Source of the DNA: Gloeophyllum trabeum ATCC 11539
Taxonomy: Eukaryota > Basidiomycota > Agaricomycetes > Gloeophyllales > Gloeophyllaceae
Direction of reading: 5' to 3'
NCBI RefSeq assembly: GCF_000344685.1
Contig: NW_006920423.1
Span: forward strand, 342,856-365,595
Length of the DNA stretch: 22,740 bases
A model generated the notes under the pieces. The model saw only the letters and a list, made by a program, of their open reading frames with translations. It ran no database searches and was not told where the DNA came from. A program made the translations under genes and the position numbers. Below are positions 1-10,037 of this stretch, one piece after another; positions within the stretch are counted from its first letter, which is position 1; the number at the start of each line of letters is the position of its first letter.

Positions 1-891
1 CCCGCCACAGGACCGTAGATCTCACGGAAGAAAGCATTGTTCATTCAAGCCATATTGAAGCTTCAATCTCTACATTGATGATACAAGTTGCCAGGAGATG
101 AGACTGGTCACACTCAGATTTAGTAGTAGCCTAGGACATGTACTTAATTCACCGGCCGGCTTCTGATACCAACATATAGTCCACTGTTCTTAGCTATCAA
201 ACCTACTATAAAGTGCAACACATTGCTTCGAATAGCACTTTCCCCCACCGGAATTCTTGTTGGAGTCTTTGAGGCACGGGATACTTCGCCGATGTACCTT
301 CCAAGTCGGGATGGTTGTTAGAGAGCCACCTCAATCCTGACATGCCACCACTCCTACAATTCCATGATGAGTGTATACGAGCTATGAACCAGACTACATG
401 GTTTGTCTAGATCTTAAACAACAAAGCAGAGTTGTCACTTGTACCATAGGCAGACCTTGGTAATATATAGTATTGCACAATTCATACAAAGGAGAAGGGT
501 GCTAATTACACATATACTGTACCAGACTATGTGTATAGGCTCTTTCCATACTCTCAGACCTAATAGAAGTGTACTGAGAGAGCACATAGAAGTCAACAAG
601 CATTAGCACAGGAGGAACTCGATATTTAGAGGTGGATGTCACTCCTTTCCATCACGCGGTGCCAGGACCCCGAGTGCAAGCCCGCATTGCTGTGCTCGAT
701 TTCCTAAAGTCGACCTGGTCCTGCTCGGCAACGGTAGCTGCCGCAACCCACTTTGTCGATCCATCGGCGGTCTTCATCCCAGCCGTGGCATCGAATCTCA
801 TTTCAGCACAGTAATGCTTTATCATCCGATGATCCCAGGTTGCATACAAACGGCTATGGTACAACCCTGATAACGCGGTTATTAGGACTCT
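1..891. other. No supported gene at left edge
   Basis: I find no coding region that I can support. Open frames here are short, lack usable splice partners and show no family motif. The longest (652-864 minus, 70 codons; 753-959 plus) overlap each other on opposite strands and look like chance. The stretch is AT-richer than the neighbouring genes and reads like intergenic or eroded DNA downstream of the minus-strand gene that ends at 892. Confidence 0.5.
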
Positions 892-1316
892 TCAGTTTTG
901 GTGCGTGCAGTTTTGGGTGGACGTCGAGGAGGGGCACTCTGACCAGCTATTACCGGTGATCAGACCACCACTTCCCTGCTCGTAGAACTCGCTGTTATAG
1001 TCGCACATTACGCAAATTTGAACTGAAGCCACGCACCCCATACCAGCACACCTGCGACAGGTTGACACCACCACTGGGGTCGGAGTTGTACCTATTCGCC
1101 GTCGCGTGAGTAAGTCAGTATTACCTCGATGCCTCGCCCGAACACCGACAGAATGACTCACGAGCAGAATTGTGGTTCTCCTAGGCCACCGCTGGATGCC
1201 ACGTCATAGTAGACTGTATTTCCCACCACGATCTCGGTGGGACAGACAGCGCACTGGGCAACTGCCGAAGAGGCGACCGCAAGTATTGTCGTGATGGAAG
1301 CTGCTTTGACCTTCAT
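892..1316 (-). CDS. Small secreted six-cysteine protein (paralogue 1 of 3)
   Basis: Spliced model of about 101 residues: exon 1 1316-1162, exon 2 1091-1037, exon 3 987-892. Residues 1-21 form a signal peptide (MKVKAAS..., ending AVA-Q), so the product should be secreted. The mature part has the pattern C-x2-C ... FC-S-Y-N ... VC-W-Y ... EC-P ... NC, six cysteines in all. The same order and spacing occur in the genes at 2426-2847 and 3507-3915. Intron 1 (GTGAGT, CTGAC branch, AATAG) lies in phase 2 just after the third cysteine, as in both paralogues. Intron 2 is less certain: a phase-0 end after WYG matches the paralogues but needs a GAG acceptor at 988; an alternative uses donor GTATGG and acceptor AACAG at 992. 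No enzymatic motif is visible. Function unknown; a cell-wall or effector-like role is only a guess. Confidence 0.72.
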
Positions 1317-2425
1317 TGGATTTATTGTGGAATCGATACGGGCGTGGTGGCTTCTCTAGTCCTTCCGTACCCACTTTATAGGCTACTCGCGAAACATGAG
1401 CCCGTGTAAGTTCAGGCACTTGCATTCTAGTAACTCAGGGCCGCCTTACCCCTTAGCGCATTGCTTCCCCTCCAGACTACAAACATAGCCAGCGCGGTGC
1501 CGCATCCTCCGGGTCCATCCCCGACAAGATGCGGGATGACGGTGATCTAAAGGTGAGTTCCGATTCGCCTTTACATTCAATCGAGAGCTACCTAGAGCAG
1601 GCCGTTCGCACATGCGGCGTCCTGTCCATCCCGGAAGACGGCATATGCAGTCTCAGCGGCACTACTGTGTTTCGTAAGAGCCGGGAGAACGTAAGACTAT
1701 GGCGGTAAGGCAGGTACTAACGAAAGGTGCGTACCTGGCACAATGTCTTTCGTTCGTCCGGTCTCTGCGTTGCGTGCGCTTTCCGCTCTCTTCTCCTAGG
1801 CCTCTCGGAGAGCAGTGGGGTACTCCGGCTATGCAGAGTCCGTCTAGTGCCATCATTGCATCTCATTCTGTCCCGTTCGCTGCTGAGCTCCAAGCTCCTA
1901 GTATGCGCCTAAGACCTCATACAGACGGCTGCGGGCGAACGCGGTATTGTTTCGTGCATCCAAATTGGATGATGCGAGTGTGGCAATCACGGCAGATAAC
2001 CTGCTAGTGGTGAGTGGCGTTGGGTTCCCACGCAACCTTTTAATAAGATCATGATTCCGAACGCGAACTCTTTGAGCCGTCCTCTTTACCTCCATGTAAC
2101 ACTCTAACTCCCACTGTTTAGCTTTAGATCCCGTCCGCCAACAACGGAACATGGAGTTCGTAGTCAGCGCCCGCCACCAGGACTACCGAACGGCACATCT
2201 ACTCTCACGGAATGCTCGAGTACAGTGGAATGAAGACGACCTTCCAGCAAGGTTGTCACCGTAGAATTCAAGTACAGACCAGACTACGACAAACCACGGA
2301 TACAGATGTGAACTACGATGATCTGTGTATCCACGGCGGTACTATGGGCTCGAAAGTGCTGGTCAGTTCATCCGCTTAGACAAACGACTTCTCGAAGGTA
2401 GGTCGCTCCCTTTATCTCAACTCCC
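1317..2425. other. Intergenic, with one orphan open frame at 1457-1708
   Basis: Apart from the TATA box at 1373-1380, the only item worth naming is a plus-strand open frame from 1457 to the TAA at 1706-1708. It has an internal ATG at 1529 giving 59 residues (MRDDGDLKVSSD...). Its composition looks protein-like: mixed charged, polar and hydrophobic residues and no low-complexity run. A possible acceptor (CTCCAG) precedes it at 1470-1475, and a GTGAGT donor-like site lies inside it at 1553. I do not recognise it and cannot link it to other exons. It may be a chance frame or a fragment of a lost gene. The rest shows nothing. Confidence 0.3.
1373..1380 (-). promoter_or_regulatory. TATA box of the 892-1316 gene
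   Basis: On the minus strand the sequence TATAAAGT lies about 57 bases upstream of the ATG at 1316. The spacing leaves room for a short leader of about 30 bases after the usual 25-30 base TATA-to-start distance. A clear TATA element is consistent with regulated, high-level expression. Confidence 0.55.
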
Positions 2426-2847
2426 TCAGCACGGGTCAGTATAGGCCGTCAAAGGGCAAACCGCGTCGGAGCCTTCGATGATGTACCCGGAGTCCTGTCC
2501 AAGTTGCACAGCTAAGAGTTGCCCAGACCCACCAAGACAGATCTTTCGCTCACATCGTAAAAGCAAGACACGTCGAATACACCTGGACCAGTAATTGCAT
2601 TCTCGTTATATCTGCACATGGAGCACGCCATCAATTCCTAAGCGAACAACCCTGTCTGATGACAGTTTTTCACTGACCCGCAGAAAGTAGCGTTTACCCC
2701 AGCAGACGTGGAATCGACGAGAGTGTACGTTGTAGTGCTGTTCACCACAAACGACCCAGCGCAAACAGCGCATGTCTGAGCTGATACCAGTCGTAGCGTC
2801 GCCAAGAAAGCGATAAGAGGTACAGTGTATGGGGCGTTGGGAAACAT
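2426..2847 (-). CDS. Small secreted six-cysteine protein (paralogue 2 of 3)
   Basis: Spliced model of 98 residues: exon 1 2847-2678 (170 nt), exon 2 2611-2554 (58 nt), exon 3 2494-2426 (69 nt including TGA). The N-terminus is a signal peptide ending LVSA-Q at about residue 24. An ATG at 2868 would add seven residues; I prefer 2847 because the hydrophobic core then begins closer to the start. The mature pattern is TC-x2-C ... FC-G-Y-N ... SC-F-Y-D ... VC-P ... DPC-stop. Intron 1 is phase 2 after the third cysteine and intron 2 is phase 0 after FYD, exactly as in the 3507-3915 gene. It lies head to head with that gene across 659 bases. Two N-x-S/T sites (NST, NAT) suggest N-glycosylation. No catalytic motif is seen and the function is unknown. 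Confidence 0.8.
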
Positions 2848-3506
2848 TGTGGAAGAGGAGGTGAGCACTATCGTTTCTGGAAGGGCGGCCTTTGTACCAC
2901 TGATTAAGCTCTATCAGCCTCGGGCCCTTGGTCATGCCAGTAAGCTGCACAGCTCTAACCATCCATTCATCGCTGGCACCGATGCGGCCATAAGCGACCT
3001 TATTCGGGAACCGTCAATGCCATAGGTGTCAAGGGCGTCCAGGAAGGTAGAGCCTTCACCGAGTAGTGGTAAGTAATCAGAGTACGGCGCGACCTATAGT
3101 CGACGATGTGCGTGCGCCGCATTATCGTCTACATGACAGAGAGAAGACCCACAGTGTTTGATGACGGACTCTTACTTGTATGTATATTCGGACAACGGCA
3201 TGGCAAATGTTTGTGGATGTTCAGTCTTGCACCCGAGCGTCTGGGTTTGCAATCCGTTTGGGTGCAGATGGCTAGCGCGACAAAAGTACGGCGAACACCA
3301 ATTCTCAAACGGCCCTAGTGGCCTAAACTTCTGCAGACTTAATTCACTTGTTATAGTGAGCGTCTCTTCTTTGCCTCACCTTGCGTTTCCCATTATTCGC
3401 ATCATACCCGAAGTACTGATAATGAGAGACATATTAAACATCGGGCCCAGCCTATATAAGAGCTTGGGTCTGCGCTCGTCTCCCTCGACCTGATCTCCCA
3501 GTCAGC
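2848..3506. promoter_or_regulatory. Shared upstream region between two divergent six-cysteine genes
   Basis: This 659-base stretch separates the ATG at 2847 (minus) from the ATG at 3507 (plus). It contains a strong TATA box for the plus-strand gene (3453-3460). I see no equally clear TATA for the minus-strand gene. Open frames of 60-111 codons cross the region on both strands but have no signal peptide, splice logic or family resemblance. Divergent paralogues sharing an upstream region may be co-regulated; that is inference. Confidence 0.4.
3453..3460 (+). promoter_or_regulatory. TATA box of the 3507-3915 gene
   Basis: TATATAAG lies 46 bases before the ATG at 3507, inside a CCTATATAAGAGC context. 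Transcription would be expected to begin near 3483-3490, within the pyrimidine-rich stretch CGTCTCCCTCGACC, which gives a very short leader. Confidence 0.65.
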
Positions 3507-3915
3507 ATGTTGTCTATAATCCTTGCCGTTGTTCCCCTCCTCGTCTCCTTGCTGGGCCACTCTCTAGCAGCACCCCATGCTGCCTGCTCTGCCAGTGGAT
3601 GCGCCCAGACGGTAACAGTGCGCGACGTCACATACAATCTGGCCGGATCCCATGTCAATGGGACGTACGTGGACTGCGAGTAAGTGACTGGTTCGGGTAT
3701 TTATTCATGTCGATAGTACTGAAAGTATTGCGAAAGGTATATTGCGACGCCGCACGAAGTGGTGATTGAGTTCGCCTGCCTGTACGATGTGAGTACATGT
3801 ATATTCGAAAGCTCACTCTCCTGCCGTCATGTCGCTGACCGAGGTCTAGAACGGCTACATCGTTTTCAATCCGGACGTATGTCCCAAAGAGCTAGCTGCT
3901 CAGCAGTGCAACTGA
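3507..3915 (+). CDS. Small secreted six-cysteine protein (paralogue 3 of 3)
   Basis: Spliced model of 96 residues: exon 1 3507-3679 (173 nt), exon 2 3737-3788 (52 nt), exon 3 3850-3915 (66 nt with TGA). The introns have GTAAGT and GTGAGT donors and AAAG and CTAG acceptors; intron 2 has a CTGAC branch site near 3835. Residues 1 to about 21 are a signal peptide (MLSIILAVVPLL..., LAA). The mature protein shows C-x4-C ... DC-E-Y ... AC-L-Y-D ... VC-P ... QC-N-stop, the same six-cysteine layout as the two minus-strand paralogues, with introns at the same positions and phases. Sequence identity to them outside the cysteines is low, so the family is diverging fast. Such proteins are common as lineage-specific secreted proteins in agaricomycetes; the role is unknown. 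Confidence 0.82.
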
Positions 3916-4571
3916 GTCATGTTGGGTGATCCGGGAGCCGGTGATGTGGAACATAGAGCGACTTGACTGGGTCTGGGGGGAAATCATGGCGTCTTGGGCA
4001 GCTCTCATTTGCTCGATTTGTCCAACCCGTAGAAATGATCATTTAGCTTTGTTTAAGCCATAAAGTGGAGCATTGAGCGTCTCAGCCGGACCTTTCGTCC
4101 CTAGTACAATAGGAAGGCACTGAAGATCGCCAGAATATCGATGGCAGACCCGAGTTAGAGCGAATTCGAAGCCTGGTAATCGCACTACTCATGGGACGTC
4201 TGGAAGGGAACCGAGTGAAAGCCGGCCAAATGAGATGGACGCCTCGTGGACTCGCTGACACCTTGACATCGGTATTGATGGAGAGGAGACGAGGTACAAC
4301 GATACGAGGGCCGCCTATTTGTGAAAGAAGCGGCATATAAATTCAAAAAGAAAGCACACGCTGGTGAAGACCATCGCTTTTGATGTCGAGCAGAGAGATC
4401 GAAAATTGACAGGAATCCCCGGACGCCTCAGCAAAGTCAAGAAACGTGCGAGAACACTTACAGGGTTCGGCCTGTGCGTGTACTCACCTGGTAAAATGGT
4501 GTCTCCATCCCCAGAAAGTTTCGAGAATTCCAATAATTAGGCAGTTACAGTACAAGATCAGACGATAGAGA
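3916..4571. other. Intergenic region with an unassigned open frame
   Basis: Between the six-cysteine gene and SEC11 (both end here) lie 656 bases. A plus-strand open frame 4113-4340 (75 codons, with an internal ATG at 4192) is rich in Arg, Leu and Glu and reads more like protein than most shadow frames. It has no start near its 5' end and no recognised motif. Minus-strand frames 4082-4336 and 4315-4533 overlap it and seem to be shadows. I would treat the stretch as non-coding or as a gene fragment. Confidence 0.3.
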
Positions 4572-5416
4572 CTACTCCCTCTGTATGAGAGCGAACAACC
4601 CTAGGACACCTAGTAGGAGGTATTTCAGGTTCGGGTGGTCATTCTGGAGTAGTTCATGTGTCAATAGCATTCTGAACTGAGAGTTATAGAGGTACTTACC
4701 ATGGCGATCGTCACGTATCCAATGTATGGTAAGAACCTATGGACACACAAGTATAATCAGCACAGGGACGTTCATATTCGTTCGTCAGGAACACTCACCC
4801 TCGGACCTTACCCACGACATGCCTTCGCTCCAGCCAATCCAAGCCATTATACAGATCGACGTCGTCGATCGGGTTATTATCCCCCTTCGTCAACAGCAAC
4901 TGCTCGACCTCTTGGCCCTCTACAGCGCGCAGCACCGCGCTCTTCTGCCCGTCCGCGACGTCCTGGGCGATAGCGCTCTTCGGCGCGTTGCGGACTATCC
5001 CCCGCGTTTCGAGGATGCGGTGGACGATGGGGATGGGACTGCCAGGGACTTTGTACACGGTGATGTCGCCGGTTTGGTATGGCACGTTTGGAGGGTTTGT
5101 GAGGAAGAGAAGGTCGCCGCGGTAGAACGCTGGTTCCATGGACCCGCTACGACATTACCAGCAATAATTAGTGGTGAAACGCGTGCCGTGCGGTTGAGTG
5201 CGCACCTCAGTACAACTACAATCGGGCTTTCTGTATTCGTAAGGAGTCCGAGGCCTTTCCACATCATTAAACCAGACGCAATTACGGACGCGAAGTTGAG
5301 GAGTTGCACCAGAACCTGGTCATCGTCAGAATCATTCCTGAAACCTGGCAACTAAGAATGTCTCGTACCCCTCGGACGCCCAGCCTTCGGAAGGCCTTCA
5401 GCTCTTCCGCAAACAT
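4572..5416 (-). CDS. SEC11: Signal peptidase complex catalytic subunit Sec11
   Basis: ER-membrane serine protease that removes signal peptides from secretory proteins. Five exons: 5416-5369, 5315-5206, 5146-4799, 4736-4700, 4643-4572, giving 204 residues. The N-terminus [13 protein letters not shown] and the following membrane segment (about 17-40) are typical of the family. The catalytic serine is Ser55 in SGSMEP (53-58), the histidine is His95 in IVHR, and the TKGDNN block (139-144) supplies the acidic residue (Asp142, perhaps with Asp148). This is the Ser-His-Asp arrangement of ER signal peptidases rather than the bacterial Ser-Lys dyad. The C-terminal membrane segment is [15 protein letters not shown], ending QRE. 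About 40 residues separate IVHR from LLTKGDNN, clearly more than in yeast Sec11, so this loop carries an insertion. Introns have standard GT-AG borders. Head to head with MTG2. Confidence 0.95.
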
Positions 5417-5741
5417 ACTGAGGCTGCTATAAGGCGGAAGACAGAAGTGAAGCTATAAAGAGGACTTTCGGAAGCGATGCACACTGGAGGTAGACGTGTA
5501 GGGACGTGTACGGGGAAGTCACGTGGTTGCCAATCAAAACATAGGGAACTGAGCAGCCTAGCATCACATCATTTATTAATAAATTTGGGGTAGAACTACT
5601 GTAGAAGGCAGCTGCTGAAGCTGTCTGGGCATTACAACGTTAAACACTCACTGGACTCCTTCCAAGTTTTCCTTGCACGCCGTGACCTGTTTTATTATTT
5701 GGATGAGCTAAAACTCCGGATATCTTTCTCTGTTTTGGAAA
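5417..5741. promoter_or_regulatory. Divergent promoter region of SEC11 and MTG2
   Basis: These 325 bases separate the start codons of SEC11 (minus, 5416) and MTG2 (plus, 5742) and must carry at least the promoters of both. A TATAAA occurs at 5454-5459 on the plus strand, but it is about 285 bases from the MTG2 start and may not be used. A TTATTAATAAAT stretch lies at 5573-5584. No other gene fits here. Confidence 0.5.
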
Positions 5742-7756
5742 ATGTTCCGCCCATGTTGCCGTGTACACGTTCACGGCTGGAGGATACAGTCGAGCTTGGC
5801 TCGCGCGCGATCTTGGTCATCGACCGCTGGGAATGGAGAGTCTACCTCCAGTAACAATCATTCTACACTCAGCAGATATGACGTGGAAGACGAAGACGAC
5901 TACGACGCGAGACAGGCCGAGTTCATGCGTCGGAGGCGGAAGACTGATGCAAAGAGGAGACAGAGGGTGCGTGCATTTCTGCATATCCTTCTCGGGGAGG
6001 ATATCGAACACTCGTACAGGGAGAGACATTTATGGATCAAAGAATAGTTCATGTCAGAGCCGGTGTGTGATTTCCTCCAGTTCATGTCTGCAGGCAAGTG
6101 CGCTTTCAGCTTGTACGTCTTTATCACTGCGGTGATTGATACAGAGGTCATATAATGTCCCCTTTCGCATTGGCTATCTATGCGCCACGCTACTAGCTCT
6201 ATATCGTACTGACAATCTCATTAGGTAGAGGCGGCGACGGCTGCGTAGCCTTCCACCGCGAAAAGTGGAAACCCATGGGACCACCATCAGGCGGCAACGG
6301 CGGCGCCGGTTCCTCCGTATACCTCCTACCCACCCCGCACCTCACCACCCTCTCCTCCGTGCGGCGCATCGTCAAAGGCGCGCCCGGCGGGACCGGCGGG
6401 GGCACCTGGCGCAACGGCAAGGACGCCGAGCCGACCATCATCCGCGTCCCGCTCGGCACCGTCGTGCGGCAGCTCCCCTTCGACGACCCGCGGCGCGCCA
6501 AGGACGCGTGGGAGCGCTTCGAGGAGCGGCTGGAGGGCCTCGATCCTGAAGAGCGGCTGAAGAAGATCAGGGAAAGAAGGTGGGTGCACTACCCCGGCTT
6601 CGAGGACGACAACCTGCAGCGCGAGACGTTTAAGGAGGCGGACCGCATGCTCGCGGCGGAGGAGCGCGCGATCCGCATGCGCCGGCTCCGCAGAGGGTTA
6701 ATCCATCTTGACCTCGACAAGGCAGTCGAGACGCCCGAGACGGAGCGTGACGCCGACGCTCCCTTGGGCCTCCCGCGTACGAAGAACTGGGGATACCTCA
6801 TCGCCGAGGGCGGCGCGGGCGGGCTTGGCAACCCGCACTTCCTGAGCAAGACGAACAGGTCGCCGAAGACGGCGAGCCGCGGGATGGACGGCGAGTGGGT
6901 GTCGCTCGAGCTCGAGCTGAAGATCCTCGCGGACGTTGCGCTGGTGGGCATGCCGAACGCAGGCAAGAGCACGCTCGTGCGTGCGTTGACTGGCGGGCGC
7001 GTGAAGAGCGAGGTCGCGGGATGGGCGTTTACGACGCTGAACCGGGTGGTCGGAGTTGTCAGGATCGGGCCTAATGGCTGGGTGGGCGGCGAGGAGGGTA
7101 AGGTCTACGACGAGACGGCTCTGGAGCAGGGTAGGCTTAGAGAGGGAATGGACGTCCGGGGATACGTCGACGGGGAAGGCGAAAACTCAGCCTCGGACGC
7201 ATCTCACCAGGAACAGGTGCCCGACAGCGACCGACCGTCGTACGATTCGACCATCGGCGAGAAGTTCCGTTTCACCATTACGGACAACCCGGGGCTCATC
7301 GAGCACGCCTCGGAGAATAAGGGCCTTGGCCACTCCTTCCTTCGTTCGATCGAGCGCTCGCACGCGCTTGTCTACGTCGTCGATCTCTCCTGCGACGCCC
7401 CGTGGGAGGAGTTGCGTGTCCTGCGGGACGAGCTGGAGAAGTACCGCGAGGGAATGAGCGGCAAGGCACGCATGATCATCGCCAACAAGGCGGACCTGCT
7501 GGGCGCCGATGGGGGCGAGGATGTGGAAGAGGCGAGACGTAAGCTAGCCAGGCTTGAGGACTTTGTGAAGACCGAGATGCGCCTTGAGGATGGAGAGGGA
7601 AGGACCCTGGACGTCGTTCCGGTCTCGGCGAAGTACAGTATGAATCTGAGGAAGGTCGTCGATTTGATGGTCGGGTACGTGGAGGAGGCGAGGAGCAAGG
7701 TAGCTCTCCAAGAAGATAACGAAAGCAGCTTACTACAGGATGGTTTTGAGGACTAA
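5742..7756 (+). CDS. MTG2: Mitochondrial Obg-family GTPase (Mtg2 type)
   Basis: Three exons, 5742-5966, 6020-6062 and 6225-7756, give 599 residues. Obg/CgtA GTPases act in large ribosomal subunit assembly; the Arg/Ser-rich, acid-poor N-terminus (HVHGWRIQSSLARARSW) looks like a mitochondrial import signal, matching yeast Mtg2. The glycine-rich Obg domain starts around residue 84 (VHVRAGRGGDGCVAF) and contains GPPSGGNGG and GAPGGTGGG. A charged, helical insertion occupies about 175-270. G-domain motifs: G1 GMPNAGKST (331-339), G3 DNPG (443-446) followed by LIEHASENKGLG, G4 NKAD (510-513), G5 SAK (557-559). G3 is normally DTPG, but DNPG also occurs in fungal homologues. Between G1 and G3 lies a further acidic insertion (about 370-435). 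Exon 2 is only 43 bases but is needed to join the import region to the Obg fold in frame. Confidence 0.94.
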
Positions 7757-7994
7757 TGCCCTTGTATCATCACCCTTGCGTTTCGTCGTGACGGATACTA
7801 CTAACGCGATCCTTGATCCTATAGCTAATAAATACAACCATATCGCTAAAAATGAAGGTCGAATTTCGCGAAGTGAAGATATATATACTATCGCGCCTAG
7901 AGATTGCGGAATAGATAAATTACACCGAAACGATGGCGAGACAAAAACTGCTCTCGAATACGACCGACACATACGAATTGCTACCTGGCACTAT

Positions 7995-9507
7995 TCACTG
8001 GGCGTCGCTTTGATTGATGTGGGGTAACGTAGCCTTCTCGTCTACGGCATCCGGTGAGCTGTCACTATGGTTCGTCACCGTATAAATACGCAATCCAGCA
8101 CGGCTCGAAGAGCTGTTACCGGCCCCGGTGGTCGATGTGTCAGGGCTAGCAATAACCGAGTGATAATCAGGGGGCTCATACGGGTCGAGGGCTTCCTGCC
8201 CCGCCGTGTTACCATACGAAAGCGGATGGTAAGACGGAAAGATAGCCCCGATACCACTGTGAACGGATAGATTTGTCGTGCTCCCAAGAGCGCCGCCAGC
8301 GTGCATCGAGATAGGACCGGAAGCTGCGCACGAATGCTCGAACATGTGCGGCGGGAAGGGTGTGATAATGTTCTCCGGCGCTGCTGAGCCTTCCCCCATA
8401 TCCAAAGCAGCGGCGTCACGACGCCTTTGAAGCTTCGCGCGTCTTTGTCTGACGGCGGTGATTATAACGGCGAAAATGGCGATGCCTCCCACAACGCATG
8501 CGATGGGGATACCGGCGAATTGTGCGGCAGAAAGACCTTTGTCCTTGCCGGATGAAGAGGATGCCTGAGACGCTCCAGGGGGTAGCACATTGCTCACTTG
8601 CGCAGGTGGTGTAGGATTAGGAGCAGGAAAGGATTTGTTCAGACAGCCGGAGTTGCCGGTCTGTTCGACCGTCAGAAGCTGGGTTACGCCGCCGCGATGA
8701 CCAGCGGAGTCGACCATTGTGAAGAGTACAGTGGAGAAACTCGGCATATTCTCTGTCCAATTGAAGGATGTCGATCCCTTTGGTGGTGCAAGGGTGAAGA
8801 CCTGGTCACCGGGGATGATACCCTAGGGACATCGGTTTCATAAATTTCCACGGTAATAATTATCGAGTTACTGACCATGATTGTCACGGGCTGAGTTGTA
8901 CCACCATTGTAGTCATAAAATTGGAAGGATCTTTAATGAAAGTCAACACGGATACATGAAGCTAGACATAGAGGCTCTACTCACTGGCATTGCTGGACAC
9001 CATCATCGGTGGCGAACGTGAAGTCCGGTGGTATTATAGTTGTGTTGCACTTTGTGCCGCCAACGTTCGGACCAACACTGACAAGACTGGAAGTTGTGCC
9101 AGCTGGATATCCAGTCGCATCCTTCATGACGAACAACATCTGCGTGCCCGAAGGGAAAGGGATTCGCATCTGAAAGAAACCCTTGCCATCGCTAAATGCC
9201 GAGGAGTCGACGGACTGGACTAACTGTCTTCCATAGACCTACAGGGCAGGTGTTAAAAAGTCGATATTGACCCCTGACGGCCTGAAATCACTTACAGATA
9301 TAAAGTTGAACTCGAAAGGCGGTTGACCACCTGAAATGATGGATCTTGAGGAGTCTTCACGTAGAATTAAGGCATATACGAGTACTCACCGGTCCACGAA
9401 ACATTGAGGTGGTCGCATTGCGTGGGCGGGGTGAAGGTTACGTTCACTCCTGCACAGAATGGAAGTTTGATGATGGCGAATAAAACTACGATCAACGCCC
9501 AGGACAT
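7995..9507 (-). CDS. Single-pass surface protein with PPxY tail (paralogue 1 of 3)
   Basis: Five exons: 9507-9390 (118), 9330-9296 (35), 9238-8985 (254), 8930-8876 (55), 8822-7995 (828), giving 429 residues. A signal peptide (1-19, MSWALIVVLFAI...) precedes an ectodomain with QCD-x-LNVSWTGG (30-41) and two lobes, each carrying a D-x-x-G-x-x-x-G-G/T-x-S/T-x-L-x-x-V motif (DATGYPAGTTSSLVSV and DSAGHRGGVTQLLTV). A short Ser/Pro stalk leads to a membrane helix at about 255-278, followed by a basic stop-transfer RQRRAKLQRRR and a long cytoplasmic tail. The tail has a PPDY motif at 371-374, a potential WW-domain ligand. The gene model is confirmed by the near-identical exon lengths of the paralogues at 15018-16580 and 17020-18508. 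Convergent with MTG2, 238 bases apart. The ectodomain recalls beta-sandwich wall-protein domains of the Kre9/Knh1 sort, but I cannot prove that. Ligand and function unknown. Confidence 0.85.
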
Positions 9508-9763
9508 CTTGCGCTATTGGCGAATGCCGATAACCTCGAATATCGCGCCCGCCGCAGATTCGATGCCCGCGAATCGACGGTAGAAGGAATACGGTCGATA
9601 TCTAGAGCCTGCTCAGTCAAACGCAAAGGGTAGGGAACATCGAAGGGAGACGGTCGAGAGTCTCGGAGGCGATTCATCGCGAAACCATAGTAGTAGTTGG
9701 GAGACTCCTCGTCTTGGACGGAGAAGCATTGATGAGCGCTGGTAGTTCACATGGACTCACGCC
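9508..9763. promoter_or_regulatory. Upstream region of the 7995-9507 gene
   Basis: This 256-base stretch lies 5' of the minus-strand surface-protein gene and so should hold its promoter. No convincing TATA element is visible on the minus strand. The 61-codon open frame at 9492-9677 (minus) overlaps the start of exon 1 in a different frame and looks like a shadow. Confidence 0.35.
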
Positions 9764-10037
9764 TCATGAACCACTCGTAGCCAAAGGGCTAGGTGCAGAA
9801 GTTCCAGGAATGGACGGGCCGGGACCCACAGATCCCAAAGAGAACAAGGTGACTTGCCCCGATGTCGCCGCTGTACAGATCGGATCAGCTCAAATGTCGA
9901 AACTTAAAACATCATAGAAGATACCATGATACTGAGCTGGCGTTATAATAGAACTTACGTGGTCGTTCATTTGGGTTGCAATTACCCTGCCTGACATTTA
10001 CGGCACCGATGAGAACACAGGAGAGTACAGGCAACAT
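9764..10037 (-). CDS. Possible tiny secreted protein
   Basis: Tentative two-exon model of 61 residues: exon 1 10037-9959 (79 nt), exon 2 9870-9764 (107 nt). The donor is GTAAGT at 9958, and the acceptor TGTACAG ends at 9871 with a CTGAT branch-like site 17 bases before it; the phases match (1 plus 2). The N-terminus MLPVLSCVLIGAVNV could be a short signal peptide, followed by NCNPNE. The C-terminal half is rich in Gly, Ser, Pro and Thr (GSVGPGPSIPGTSAPSP). I do not recognise the protein. The evidence is only splice-site and frame consistency, so it may not be a gene; it could also be a fragment whose other exons have decayed. Confidence 0.28.

Noticed and set aside
652..864. 70-codon minus-strand frame near the left edge, with a plausible-looking peptide
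   Set aside because: No signal peptide, splice partner or recognised family; overlapped by open frames on the other strand.
4726..5355. 209-codon plus-strand open frame
   Set aside because: Antisense to SEC11, whose catalytic motifs and introns are unambiguous.
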